A stretch of DNA of 15,943 nt from an uncultured Bacteroidales bacterium (GTDB lineage: Bacteria; Bacteroidota; Bacteroidia; Bacteroidales; UBA932). Location of the stretch: assembly GCA_900322025.1 (NCBI GenBank), contig ONYJ01000141.1, positions 1 through 15,943 of the forward strand. Reading direction: 5' to 3'. Shown here piece by piece: positions 1 to 7,280 of this stretch (positions are counted from its first letter, which is position 1; each line of letters begins with the position of its first letter). The position numbers and the translations under genes are program-made. The notes beneath the pieces were generated by a model that was given only the letters and a program-made list of their open reading frames with translations, searched no databases and was not told where the DNA came from.

Positions 1-1224
1 AGCATAATCATCCATTGTTTTACTCTTCATCTGCGGATCTACAATTCTTTCTAACGCAATTCCCATTGCCATAGTTCCGGTCCACCAGCCCCAAGCAAAG
101 ATAGAGCGTTCAAACCAATAAGAAGGGCTAAGCCGCCTGCCAAAATAGAAAGTTATGCAAAGTACCACTATAACTCCTACAACAATAAGAACGAGTAATG
201 GCAACCAATACTGCACCACCACTCCTAACTTAATAGAGGCCACCCCACAAGCAACAAGAAGGTCTGTAAAGAAACTACCCTGCCTGCTCACGGTTTCTCT
301 GCAGATATAATCAGATACTCCTGTGGTGTCGAACACCTTTCTCAGTAGAAGTCCCGCAATAAAAGCACAAGAAAACACTGGCAGTTCCAACCCATTATAT
401 GGTGCTGAAAGGCCGCTGCACCAATTCTTTACACCAGTGCTTAGAGTATATCCCAGAAAAGTAACAAAAACAATTATTGCAAAATGAAAGGTAAGATGCT
501 CTATGGAAATAGACGATGTTGTAACCTCCCCTGCAGAAAGCCGCTTATCTTTTGGAATAAGGCCTGTGCGCAATTGCTGCGGTAAATCTTTGAAATCTGA
601 AATAAAAGCAGTGTGCTTGTTTCTGGCTCCCCATTTTATTATTACAAGACCTACTATTATAGCCATAACAACACCTACGGTAGCTGTTGTCATACCTAAG
701 GTTAAAGCGTCTTCCCAACGCAAGCCTTCAGAAAGATTGGAATATGCACTACCTATGGCAGCCGCTGTACCATGCCCTCCGTAAAAACCCGTGGGTAGCA
801 TTGCCCCAAAAGCAGAATTCAGATCCGGCCATATAGCTTTGAAAAGATATAGCCCCACAAGCCCCATAATACCCCATTGCAAAAGCATACCCACCTGAGC
901 ATACACCCACATAGGCCCCACTCGGTTAAAGACTTCTTTTACAGAAGTTTTAGCAGAAGAAAATGGAAGCGTGGCAAATACAAGAGCTATCAGTACGGCA
1001 GAATAAGAGGCTAAGTTTCCCGACAAGGGTAGCCACCCAAGGCCATTAGGGCCTAACCCCAAAGCCAATATACCGGCAATTAAACTTGGTGGGATAAATA
1101 GTTTTTGAACAAGCTTTACCTTAACCCTAATGAGCTTTCCGATGAGCATAAGCCCAAACAAAAGCCCCATATCTACCAACAGAACCCAAGGTGTAAAACT
1201 CTGAAAATTAAAAAAACTGTTCAT
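1..1224 (-). CDS. gltS: Sodium/glutamate symporter family protein (GltS/ESS family), C-terminus cut by window edge
   Basis: Inner-membrane carrier predicted to import glutamate or a similar anion with sodium. Translating the minus strand from the ATG at 1224-1222 gives 408 open codons that run off the left edge with no stop. The protein is very hydrophobic, with many membrane segments beginning at about residue 12. Two stretches point to the ESS/GltS family: a glycine-rich GGHGTAAAIG motif near residue 150, and a second-half motif GWWTGTMAMGIALERIVDP near residues 380-400, which resembles GltS re-entrant and helix sequences. E. coli GltS is about 400 residues, so this protein is longer and probably lacks only a modest C-terminal part here. 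A perfect -7 box lies about 20 bases before the start, giving a short leader. It stands alone, divergent from the DUF4294 gene. Family assignment is fairly sure; the substrate is inferred. Confidence 0.85.
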   Translation of the reverse strand, partial: MNSFFNFQSFTPWVLLVDMGLLFGLMLIGKLIRVKVKLVQKLFIPPSLIAGILALGLGPNGLGWLPLSGNLASYSAVLIALVFATLPFSSAKTSVKEVFNRVGPMWVYAQVGMLLQWGIMGLVGLYLFKAIWPDLNSAFGAMLPTGFYGGHGTAAAIGSAYSNLSEGLRWEDALTLGMTTATVGVVMAIIVGLVIIKWGARNKHTAFISDFKDLPQQLRTGLIPKDKRLSAGEVTTSSISIEHLTFHFAIIVFVTFLGYTLSTGVKNWCSGLSAPYNGLELPVFSCAFIAGLLLRKVFDTTGVSDYICRETVSRQGSFFTDLLVACGVASIKLGVVVQYWLPLLVLIVVGVIVVLCITFYFGRRLSPSYWFERSIFAWGWWTGTMAMGIALERIVDPQMKSKTMDDYA

Positions 1225-1243
1225 CGACACTATAATTACCTTT

Positions 1244-1251
1244 CAAAGATA
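1244..1251 (-). promoter_or_regulatory. Bacteroidota -7 box for the gltS-like gene
   Basis: The minus strand reads TATCTTTG, an exact match to TAnnTTTG, about 20 bases before the ATG at 1224. Transcription would begin near 1238 and leave a leader of roughly 14 bases. No clear -33 TTTG sits at the usual distance, so the call rests on the -7 box and its position. Confidence 0.6.
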
Positions 1252-1400
1252 GCAAAAACTAAACAGAAATAGCGGAAAAGCCTTCGCTGTTTGAGCAAGG
1301 CAGATTATCTTTCATCTGTTCTTTATTGGACAATTCCACTGCGTATGCCTAAGATTCCCGATATTTTCTCGCAAAAAAAGGTTCTGCACAAGATTTGCAG

Positions 1401-1408
1401 TATTTTTG
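1401..1408 (+). promoter_or_regulatory. Possible -7 box before the DUF4294 gene
   Basis: TATTTTTG matches TAnnTTTG, but it lies only 5 bases before the GTG at 1413, and no TTTG occurs about 20 bases upstream. If it is real, transcription would begin near 1415 and translation would have to use the ATG at 1440. If the GTG is used, this match is chance or the promoter lies further upstream. Confidence 0.3.
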
Positions 1409-1412
1409 AGCC

Positions 1413-2090
1413 GTGAACAATAGGCAACTCATACCACTCATGTTACTTTTTGCGATGTTTCTGCTAACATTGCCTCTGAGTAAGTTGCATTCCCAAACTG
1501 TTAAAGACAGTGTTCAAGCCCCTATGCGGCAAACTGCCAGCATAGAAACAATGCGCTATCAGATTGTTAATGGCGATACCATATTCCTTGATTACCTAAG
1601 TCCGGTATTCAAGTTCAGCAGAATGAAAGGAAATCGCAGCGGGCGTTCTTGGCGGCAATACAGGAGATTGGTTTACAATTTCAAGAAGGTGTATCCTTAT
1701 GCCCTGCAGGCCAGAGATATAATTCGCGAAGCAGACAGCATTTTAGCCACCAGCAATTTCGGACCAAATGAAAGAGACCGTTATCTTACCCTGTATCAGA
1801 AAAAACTGTTCAAACAGTTTGAATCTCCGCTAAGAAAGCTTACAATTTCTCAGGGCAAGTTACTCATGAAGCTAATAGACAGAGAATTAGGCAGAACATC
1901 CTTCTATATAATCAAAGACTATAGAGGCCGGTTGGCGGCAGGGTTTTGGCAAACAATAGCAAAAATATTTGGCAACGATCTCAAAAAGCCCTACGATAAG
2001 TTTGGAGAAGACAGGATGGTTGAAGATCTCGTGCTTATTTATAATGCAGGAGCTTTTGATTCTTTATACTTCTCCTTGTTCTATCAATAG
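1413..2090 (+). CDS. DUF4294 family exported protein, function unknown
   Basis: Small protein of a family known mainly from Bacteroidota, with no established function. From the GTG at 1413 it has 225 residues. Residues about 6-26 form a hydrophobic stretch ending LHSQT, consistent with a signal peptide, so the protein probably acts in the periplasm. The body is basic and rich in Arg, Tyr and Lys, with a central FKKVYPYALQARDII segment and a C-terminal ISQGKLLMKLIDRELG segment that I associate with DUF4294. An in-frame TGA at 1407-1409 makes the GTG the earliest possible start. The GTG form gives a charged n-region (MNNR); the in-frame ATG at 1440 would remove it. A -7 box look-alike at 1401-1408 would favour the ATG, so the start is uncertain. 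The last 27 bases overlap the end of the opposing lpxH-like gene. Confidence 0.75.
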   Translation: MNNRQLIPLMLLFAMFLLTLPLSKLHSQTVKDSVQAPMRQTASIETMRYQIVNGDTIFLDYLSPVFKFSRMKGNRSGRSWRQYRRLVYNFKKVYPYALQARDIIREADSILATSNFGPNERDRYLTLYQKKLFKQFESPLRKLTISQGKLLMKLIDRELGRTSFYIIKDYRGRLAAGFWQTIAKIFGNDLKKPYDKFGEDRMVEDLVLIYNAGAFDSLYFSLFYQ

Positions 2091-2852
2091 CGATTTTCGC
2101 TCTAAAGATACTCCATCAAATACTATATAGTCTGGGTTATACAGCCAATCGCCGAGAATAGACAAATCTGCCCCACCTTCAATTTTTATAGAAAGCGGAA
2201 TATGGTAATGCCCTAATATAAAATGCTCTACCATTGATTGCCCCGCCGTTGCCTGCTTTTGAATAAAGTCTGCCGCCCAAACAACAGAAGCTTTTTCCAA
2301 CTTCTCCTTATTTGCCTTGATAGAGGCCTCGTCTTCTGTATTATATCTTGTGAGGCGGTTATGGCGGCTCCATGAATGGCCTAACAAAAACGCCCATCTC
2401 GGATGTAAGGCACTAAAGCATAGTTGAATAAAACGATTATGGAATATCCAACGCAAGCATCTGTAAGAGCGGTTGTTATCTAAGAGCGCATCGCCATGTC
2501 CAAGAAAAAAATTGTGGCCGTCTATAGCCACAATAGCTGGTGCTTTATGCACTATAACACCTATCTCTTTCTGGAGATAGTTATAGGTCCACACATCGTG
2601 ATTACCACAGAAAAAATGTACATCTACCCCCTTATCGCACAAATGCGCCAAGGCTCCAAGTGTTCGAGTAAACTTTCTTGGTATCACATCTTTATACTCG
2701 TACCAAAAGTCGAAAATATCGCCCAGCAAATAAACTCTGCCGGTATCAGAAGGCAAATTTTCAAGAAAAGAAGCAAATTTCTTTTCTCTGGCTATAGGAT
2801 TCAGATAATCCAGCCCAAGATGAACATCTGCTATAAAATAGGTCAATTTCAT
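2064..2852 (-). CDS. lpxH: LpxH-like UDP-2,3-diacylglucosamine diphosphatase (calcineurin-like metallophosphoesterase)
   Basis: Predicted to cleave UDP-2,3-diacylglucosamine to lipid X and UMP, the fourth step of lipid A synthesis, at the inner membrane's cytoplasmic face. The 262 residues carry the metallophosphoesterase signature in order: ADVHLG (8-13), GDIFDFW (44-50), GNHD (83-86), GHGD (118-121) and GHYHIP (214-219). The Asp, His and Asn residues in these blocks should bind two metal ions. Length is close to the ~240 residues of E. coli LpxH. Enterobacterial LpxH has GNRD where this protein has GNHD, so LpxH identity is probable but the substrate is unproven. It is the last gene of the ftsX operon: its ATG directly follows the TAA of uppP (0-base gap), which suggests translational coupling. 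Its 3' end overlaps the DUF4294 gene by 27 bases. Confidence 0.8.
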   Translation of the reverse strand: MKLTYFIADVHLGLDYLNPIAREKKFASFLENLPSDTGRVYLLGDIFDFWYEYKDVIPRKFTRTLGALAHLCDKGVDVHFFCGNHDVWTYNYLQKEIGVIVHKAPAIVAIDGHNFFLGHGDALLDNNRSYRCLRWIFHNRFIQLCFSALHPRWAFLLGHSWSRHNRLTRYNTEDEASIKANKEKLEKASVVWAADFIQKQATAGQSMVEHFILGHYHIPLSIKIEGGADLSILGDWLYNPDYIVFDGVSLERKSLLIEQGEV

Positions 2853-3788
2853 TTACCTTATTGCGTATGGGAGAACTATACAAAGAACTCCTGCTACAAA
2901 ACAATATACAGCAAAGCCCCACAGACGAAATTTTTTAAGCAACTTAACCATAAATCCACAAGCTAAAAGGCCGGATACAAAAGCTGCCAAAAATCCGCAA
3001 AGCACCGGTATGGAGAAAAACATACTCATATCGGCGCCGGAAAAACCTTTGATAAGTTCCAAAAAAGCCTCTCCAAGTATAGGAACTATAACCATTACAA
3101 AAACAAACTGAGCTAAAGAAGTGCGTCTGACTTTAGACATCAGACCAGTAGCTATGGTGCTCCCCGAGCGTGAAAGGCCTGGCAACACAGCAAAACTCTG
3201 AGCTATACCAACCACGAATGCCTGCAAATAACTGATACCGTTTTGATATGTATAAACAGCCCTTCTTTCTGCAGGTGTCATTTTTTCAGAAACTTCCATC
3301 CTATCTGCAATTTTCTGTTCCTTCTCCTCAGCATCTTTGCCATGTTTGAGGTCTCTCACTGCAGAAATTATTTCGCTGACCAAAAGTAGTACGGCCGTTA
3401 CTACCAAACATATCCCTACTACTAAAAGTCCGTTACCTGTACGCTGGGCCACTTTTGCCGTATCAAAAATCTTTTCTACAAAATCTTTTAGTAAAAGACC
3501 TACCAAAAGTATAGGTATCATAGAAATAAGTAGCTTTAGCACATAGTCTTTTTCTCTGTTCATACCCTTGGTAAACAGACCCTTGCTTATACCAAACAAA
3601 GATTTCCAGAATACTAATACCGTGCTCAATACCGTTGCAACATGAACGGCTATATCAAAGCCAAGATTTCCTTTTCCGCTCACACCTAAAACTTCTTGCA
3701 TAATTGTTAAATGCCCGCTACTGCTTATAGGGAGAAACTCTGCTATTCCCTGCACCAAACCGAGCAACAAGCCTTGCCACCAATCCAT
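2853..3788 (-). CDS. uppP: Undecaprenyl-diphosphatase (UppP/BacA)
   Basis: Integral membrane phosphatase that converts undecaprenyl diphosphate to undecaprenyl phosphate, recycling the lipid carrier for peptidoglycan and surface glycans; overexpression of the family gives bacitracin resistance. Two signature loops are intact in the 311 residues: QGIAEFLPISSSGH (13-26, with Glu17, Ser24 and His26) and PGLSRSGST (203-211, with Arg207), which together form the active site in UppP structures. About eight membrane segments are visible. The family is usually ~270 residues; the extra length sits between residues about 144 and 182, a highly charged stretch with HGKDAEEKEQKIADRM that predicts a soluble loop. 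The gene starts 11 bases after the DUF3098 stop and abuts the lpxH-like gene. Confidence 0.95.
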   Translation of the reverse strand: MDWWQGLLLGLVQGIAEFLPISSSGHLTIMQEVLGVSGKGNLGFDIAVHVATVLSTVLVFWKSLFGISKGLFTKGMNREKDYVLKLLISMIPILLVGLLLKDFVEKIFDTAKVAQRTGNGLLVVGICLVVTAVLLLVSEIISAVRDLKHGKDAEEKEQKIADRMEVSEKMTPAERRAVYTYQNGISYLQAFVVGIAQSFAVLPGLSRSGSTIATGLMSKVRRTSLAQFVFVMVIVPILGEAFLELIKGFSGADMSMFFSIPVLCGFLAAFVSGLLACGFMVKLLKKFRLWGFAVYCFVAGVLCIVLPYAIR

Positions 3789-3799
3789 ATCTTTTTTCT

Positions 3800-4075
3800 T
3801 TATTTATTATCTTGTTTTTGTTTTGATTCTATATGCCCCCGATACATTATAAATACTGTAACCACCACAGTTCCAAGTATTATTACAATGGGAGCTATTA
3901 CTAACCTACGAAAACTGAAAATTTGAGGAGAAAACTCTGCGCTGTTGCCGGAAGCTCCACCGCTCAACAGGGCATACCCTAACACCATTATCAAAAAGCC
4001 TGCTAAGATTCCCCACAAATTTTTCTTGGGTATAGCAAATTTTGTCTGGTCTGAATTTTCTATTCTTTTTGCCAT
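3800..4075 (-). CDS. DUF3098 small membrane protein
   Basis: A 91-residue protein with two membrane segments, about residues 19-39 (NLWGILAGFLIMVLGYALLS) and 58-80, and short charged ends (Lys/Arg-rich N-terminus, KQKQDNK C-terminus). Size, topology and position between ftsX and uppP match the Bacteroidota DUF3098 family, which has no established function. The linker between the helices holds a Gly/Ser stretch and a FSPQIFSFRRL segment typical of the family. It begins 15 bases after the ftsX stop and ends 11 bases before uppP, so it is almost certainly co-transcribed with both. A helper role in the divisome or in lipid-carrier recycling can be proposed from context only. Confidence 0.8.
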   Translation of the reverse strand: MAKRIENSDQTKFAIPKKNLWGILAGFLIMVLGYALLSGGASGNSAEFSPQIFSFRRLVIAPIVIILGTVVVTVFIMYRGHIESKQKQDNK

Positions 4076-4090
4076 ATCTATTTTTCTTTT

Positions 4091-4969
4091 CTAAACATAC
4101 AACTTATCTACCGGCAATAAAGTTACTTTACGAACTATAAGGCTGGTACATACAAAACAGAGCAATATGCCCAAAACCACCAAAGCCGCCCCGCAATATA
4201 AGAAGGCCTCTTTGTTTACCAACAAGTCTATCTGCGGTACTTGTCTGGAAACAAAAACCCATGCTCCAAACAGTGCAAATGTAGCAATTACTCCGCTTAC
4301 CGCACCCTGCAATATGGAATTATACAGAAACGGACGGCATATAACCCCTCTTGTAGCACCTACCAACTGCATAGTGCGTATGGAGAATCTGCGAGAAAAT
4401 ATATTTAACCTAACCGTATTGTTTATGAGCACTATAGAAATAATGGCCAGCAGTAGTATAAAGCCGGCGAATATAAGACCTACCGTTTTTAAGTTATCGT
4501 TTATGGTAGATATTATACCTTCTTGATATATAACATCTTCAACCATTACATCCTCGCAAAGAACGGCTTTAAGCCGAGCTATGCTGTCGGCATAAAAGTA
4601 ATCGTTTTTAAGCTGTAGATTTACCGAAGCCGGTATCGGGTTAGATTCAAATATGTCTAAAAAATCCTCGCCGAGGAACTCTTTCATCTCTTCCGTACCC
4701 CTCTCCTGCGAAATAAGTTCGGCCGATGCTACCTGAGGCATTTGCTCCAAATTTAAGGCAAACTGCTCTGCCTGTGAAGGAGATGCCTGACTTGAAAGTA
4801 TTACCGAAATCTTCACATTTTCCTTGAAATAGGCAGATACCCTGCTCACGCTCAAATAGAGAACAGCAAACAAACCCACTATAAAAAGCACAAGAGAAAT
4901 GCTTATTACAGAGGATATGTAGAAACGCCAGAATCTACCCCTCAGATATTTCTTTTCCTTCCTTTCCAT
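4091..4969 (-). CDS. ftsX: Cell division protein FtsX, ABC transporter permease-like
   Basis: Membrane partner of the ATPase FtsE; FtsEX relays ATP hydrolysis across the inner membrane to activate peptidoglycan hydrolases at the division site rather than transporting a substrate. The 292 residues show the FtsX layout: a basic cytoplasmic N-terminus, a first membrane helix (about 17-40), a periplasmic domain (about 45-155) beginning with the NVKISVILS strand, then three helices (about 160-183, 213-241, 257-281). The segment IRTMQLVGATRGVICRPF (197-214) is the conserved FtsX/MacB-type coupling region. No ftsE is adjacent here, which is common in Bacteroidota as I recall it. It is the first gene of the ftsX-DUF3098-uppP-lpxH unit and has its own -7 box 18-25 bases before the ATG. 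Confidence 0.93.
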   Translation of the reverse strand: MERKEKKYLRGRFWRFYISSVISISLVLFIVGLFAVLYLSVSRVSAYFKENVKISVILSSQASPSQAEQFALNLEQMPQVASAELISQERGTEEMKEFLGEDFLDIFESNPIPASVNLQLKNDYFYADSIARLKAVLCEDVMVEDVIYQEGIISTINDNLKTVGLIFAGFILLLAIISIVLINNTVRLNIFSRRFSIRTMQLVGATRGVICRPFLYNSILQGAVSGVIATFALFGAWVFVSRQVPQIDLLVNKEAFLYCGAALVVLGILLCFVCTSLIVRKVTLLPVDKLYV

Positions 4970-4986
4970 TATGCCAATATACTCGC

Positions 4987-4994
4987 CAAAGATA
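4987..4994 (-). promoter_or_regulatory. -7 box of the ftsX operon
   Basis: The minus strand reads TATCTTTG, an exact TAnnTTTG match. Transcription would begin near 4980 and leave a leader of only about 11 bases before the ftsX ATG at 4969. It forms an inverted pair with the box at 5028-5035. The nearest upstream TTG is only about 12 bases away, so the -33 element is weak or absent. Confidence 0.6.
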
Positions 4995-5027
4995 TAAAAA
5001 TGGGGGCAATAGTTAAAAAATTTTTCT

Positions 5028-5035
5028 TATCTTTG
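5028..5035 (+). promoter_or_regulatory. -7 box of the GT5-like / DUF4270 operon
   Basis: TATCTTTG followed by CATAA, an exact TAnnTTTG match 16 bases before the ATG at 5052. Transcription would begin near 5042, leaving a leader of about 10 bases. An A/T-rich tract lies upstream, but no clear TTTG -33 box. Confidence 0.65.
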
Positions 5036-5051
5036 CATAAACTGTTTACAG

Positions 5052-5879
5052 ATGAAAACGCCTGCCAGAGTCCTATACATCAGTTCAGAGATAACTCCAT
5101 ACGTGCCGGAGAATCCTGTATCCATTGTTGGCAGATATCTGCCACAAGCATCTCAGGAAAGCGGAATGGAGATTAGATCCTTTATGCCTAAATACGGCTG
5201 TATAAATGAAAGGAGAAATCAGCTTCACGAGGTTATACGCCTATCCGGAATGAACATTGTTGTTAACGAGATAGACAGGCCACTCATCATAAAGGTTGCT
5301 TCTATTCAGCAAGCGAGAGTTCAGGTATATTTTATAGAAAACGAAGATTACTTCAAGCGGAAATCCATTTTTCGCGACGAAAAAGACAAGTTCTTTGCAG
5401 ATAACGATGAAAGAGCTATTCTCTTTGCCAGAGGGGTTTTAGAAACAGTTAAGAAACTAAGATGGCAGCCTACTATTGTACACTGCAACGGCTGGTTGGC
5501 AAATCTGGTTCCTATGTACCTCAAAAAAACTTTTAAGGCAGATCCTATATTCACAGACTGCAGAGTTATTGTATCTATCTACGACGAAGTGAGTAAGGAA
5601 AAATTCTCTTCAGATTTTGCAAAAAAAACTATAGCCGGAAACATTAAACCTGCAGATGTAGATTTGCTCAATAGCCCTACTGGCATAAATCTTGCTAAAC
5701 TTGCCGTTAAATATGCAGATGGTTTGATTGTTGCCGGCAAAAGCGTAAGCAAAGAAATTACAGACTACGCCGCTAAGGAAAAGATACCAACTTTAGCTTT
5801 TACCGAAATTACAGAAGGAAATACAGCTGCATATACAAGCAAATACATTAAGTTTTACGGAAAATTTTTGAAAGAGTAA
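5052..5879 (+). CDS. Single-domain glycogen/starch synthase-like protein (GT5 N-terminal domain only)
   Basis: Resembles the N-terminal catalytic domain of GlgA-type glycogen synthases. VLYISSEITPY (7-17) matches the GlgA opening strand, PKYG (46-49) and FFADNDERA (114-122) are recognisable GT5 landmarks, and HCNGWLANLVPMYL (144-157) aligns with the GlgA HDW region. It is only 275 residues against about 475 for GlgA and lacks the whole C-terminal GT-B domain that binds ADP-glucose. The KTGGL substrate loop is replaced near residues 20-24 (ENPVS), and the HDW motif reads NGW. Ordinary glycogen synthase activity is therefore unlikely; it may be a regulatory or repurposed domain. I recall such stand-alone proteins next to a DUF4270 gene in Bacteroides, often near panC/panD. 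Its stop overlaps the next start (TAATG), so the two are probably translated together. Confidence 0.8.
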   Translation: MKTPARVLYISSEITPYVPENPVSIVGRYLPQASQESGMEIRSFMPKYGCINERRNQLHEVIRLSGMNIVVNEIDRPLIIKVASIQQARVQVYFIENEDYFKRKSIFRDEKDKFFADNDERAILFARGVLETVKKLRWQPTIVHCNGWLANLVPMYLKKTFKADPIFTDCRVIVSIYDEVSKEKFSSDFAKKTIAGNIKPADVDLLNSPTGINLAKLAVKYADGLIVAGKSVSKEITDYAAKEKIPTLAFTEITEGNTAAYTSKYIKFYGKFLKE

Positions 5880-7279
5880 TGCATTCAAGATTCAGTGCGG
5901 TTGTTCTGTCAGCAGCAATATTCGCAACATTTTTTTTCACATCCTGTATAGAAATAGACAAAACTTTAGGAGTAGATAACATACCAGATGAGTATGCGCT
6001 AAAACTGAGTACCGTTGAACTTCCTCTGCCGCTTCAGACAAGGATGATGGACAGTGTTCAGGCTCTCTCTACAGAAACAGCCCTGCTCGGAGCTATAAGA
6101 ACACCGGAATTTGGGCTTACTACAAGTTCTTTTGCAACAAACTATGCCTATTTTTCTTTGCAGAAAGCCAATCTTGGCAGAGACCGAAAAATTAAAAATA
6201 TATACCTGACTATTCGCAAGTCTGGCAGCAACGTTATGGACGAAAGCCAGCAAGGTCTGCCGCAAACTATTCATGTTTACAGAACAACAAAAGTTATTGA
6301 TTCAACTTTTAGGTACAACGTGGAGCTTAAAGATACAGACTATATACATACACCTATAGATAGCGGAGGAGTGATTTATACAGGTGGCGATACGCTTAGG
6401 ATATGGCTAAAAAAGAGTTTTGGACAATTACTTCTGAGTGCAACTGATCTTGAATTAGACTCTGCCTCGCACTTTATGAACAGATTCAAGGGTTTACTCT
6501 TTACCTGCGAGCCTCCTGCCGAGGGCACTTATGGCGGCAGGCTGAATGCTTTTTCCAATGCAGAATCTTTCATTTATTTAAATTTCAGTTTTCAGCCGAC
6601 GTGGCAGGCCGGCTTAGCCAGAAAAGACACTACCATCCTTATTCCATTTGCTTCTAATACAAGCATCTTGAACATTAGCACCTATGAGTCTAAATCTCAT
6701 GAAAGTTCTGCAGATAAAGAATATATTAATGTAGAAGGTTTAGGTGGTCTAAAAGCATACACAGACCCTATAAAATTAAAAAACATTATAAACAACTGGT
6801 TGGCCAGCGAGGGACTCGACCCTAAAAAGGTTCTTATTTGTAAGGCCACATACACCCTGCCTTTTGTTACAGACAATTCTACTGTAGATTTTATAAACAA
6901 GTATTTTCCGGCCAGTCTGTACCCTCATTCCCGCAATAAAGACGCTGTAGGTTTCTCATATAATCCGTTAAACGACATCTATTCAGACAACAACTATGCG
7001 GGCAATATAAACAGGTCTTTAAGTTGTTTTACAGGAGATATTTCAAGCACCATACAGAGTTTGGTAAACAACAGTACAGAGGATATTCAGGCTAACTGGA
7101 AAAAATATGCCATGTGGTTTTCTGCAGTAAGTTCTCAAACAAACAATTCTTATTACTCATCTAATACATTTACCACATTCTCTTTACAAAGAGACTCTTA
7201 CTCAATAGCTAAACTCAACGGCCCGTTGCATAGCAACTATCCAAAGCTAAGTATTGTTTATACAGTAATGAACGATTAA
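5879..7279 (+). CDS. DUF4270 family lipoprotein
   Basis: Predicted outer-membrane or periplasmic lipoprotein of unknown function, from a family largely confined to Bacteroidota. The N-terminus has a hydrophobic signal with lipobox FTSC, so Cys23 would be lipidated; the following residues IEIDK are acidic and resemble, without matching exactly, lipoprotein surface-export signals. The 466-residue body contains family-like stretches: an early ALLGAIRTPEFGLTTSSF segment (about 68-85), a central ILIPFAS region, and the late GFSYNPLNDIY (about 357-367). Only the N-terminal signal is hydrophobic enough to cross a membrane. The ATG overlaps the upstream TAA by one base, indicating coupling to the GT5-like gene. 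A tandem repeat array begins two bases after the stop. No enzymatic motif was found. Confidence 0.82.
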   Translation: MHSRFSAVVLSAAIFATFFFTSCIEIDKTLGVDNIPDEYALKLSTVELPLPLQTRMMDSVQALSTETALLGAIRTPEFGLTTSSFATNYAYFSLQKANLGRDRKIKNIYLTIRKSGSNVMDESQQGLPQTIHVYRTTKVIDSTFRYNVELKDTDYIHTPIDSGGVIYTGGDTLRIWLKKSFGQLLLSATDLELDSASHFMNRFKGLLFTCEPPAEGTYGGRLNAFSNAESFIYLNFSFQPTWQAGLARKDTTILIPFASNTSILNISTYESKSHESSADKEYINVEGLGGLKAYTDPIKLKNIINNWLASEGLDPKKVLICKATYTLPFVTDNSTVDFINKYFPASLYPHSRNKDAVGFSYNPLNDIYSDNNYAGNINRSLSCFTGDISSTIQSLVNNSTEDIQANWKKYAMWFSAVSSQTNNSYYSSNTFTTFSLQRDSYSIAKLNGPLHSNYPKLSIVYTVMND

Positions 7280-7280
7280 T

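Noticed and set aside
503..784. 93-codon plus-strand frame inside the gltS-like gene
   Set aside because: Opposite a membrane-protein gene with clear family motifs; no independent support.
2496..2966. 156-codon plus-strand frame across the lpxH-uppP junction
   Set aside because: It runs opposite two well-supported genes and has no recognisable motif or start context.
5052..5879. Truncated pseudogene of glgA
   Set aside because: The frame is intact, has its own promoter, couples neatly to the next start, and no remnant of the C-terminal domain follows; a stand-alone form is more likely.
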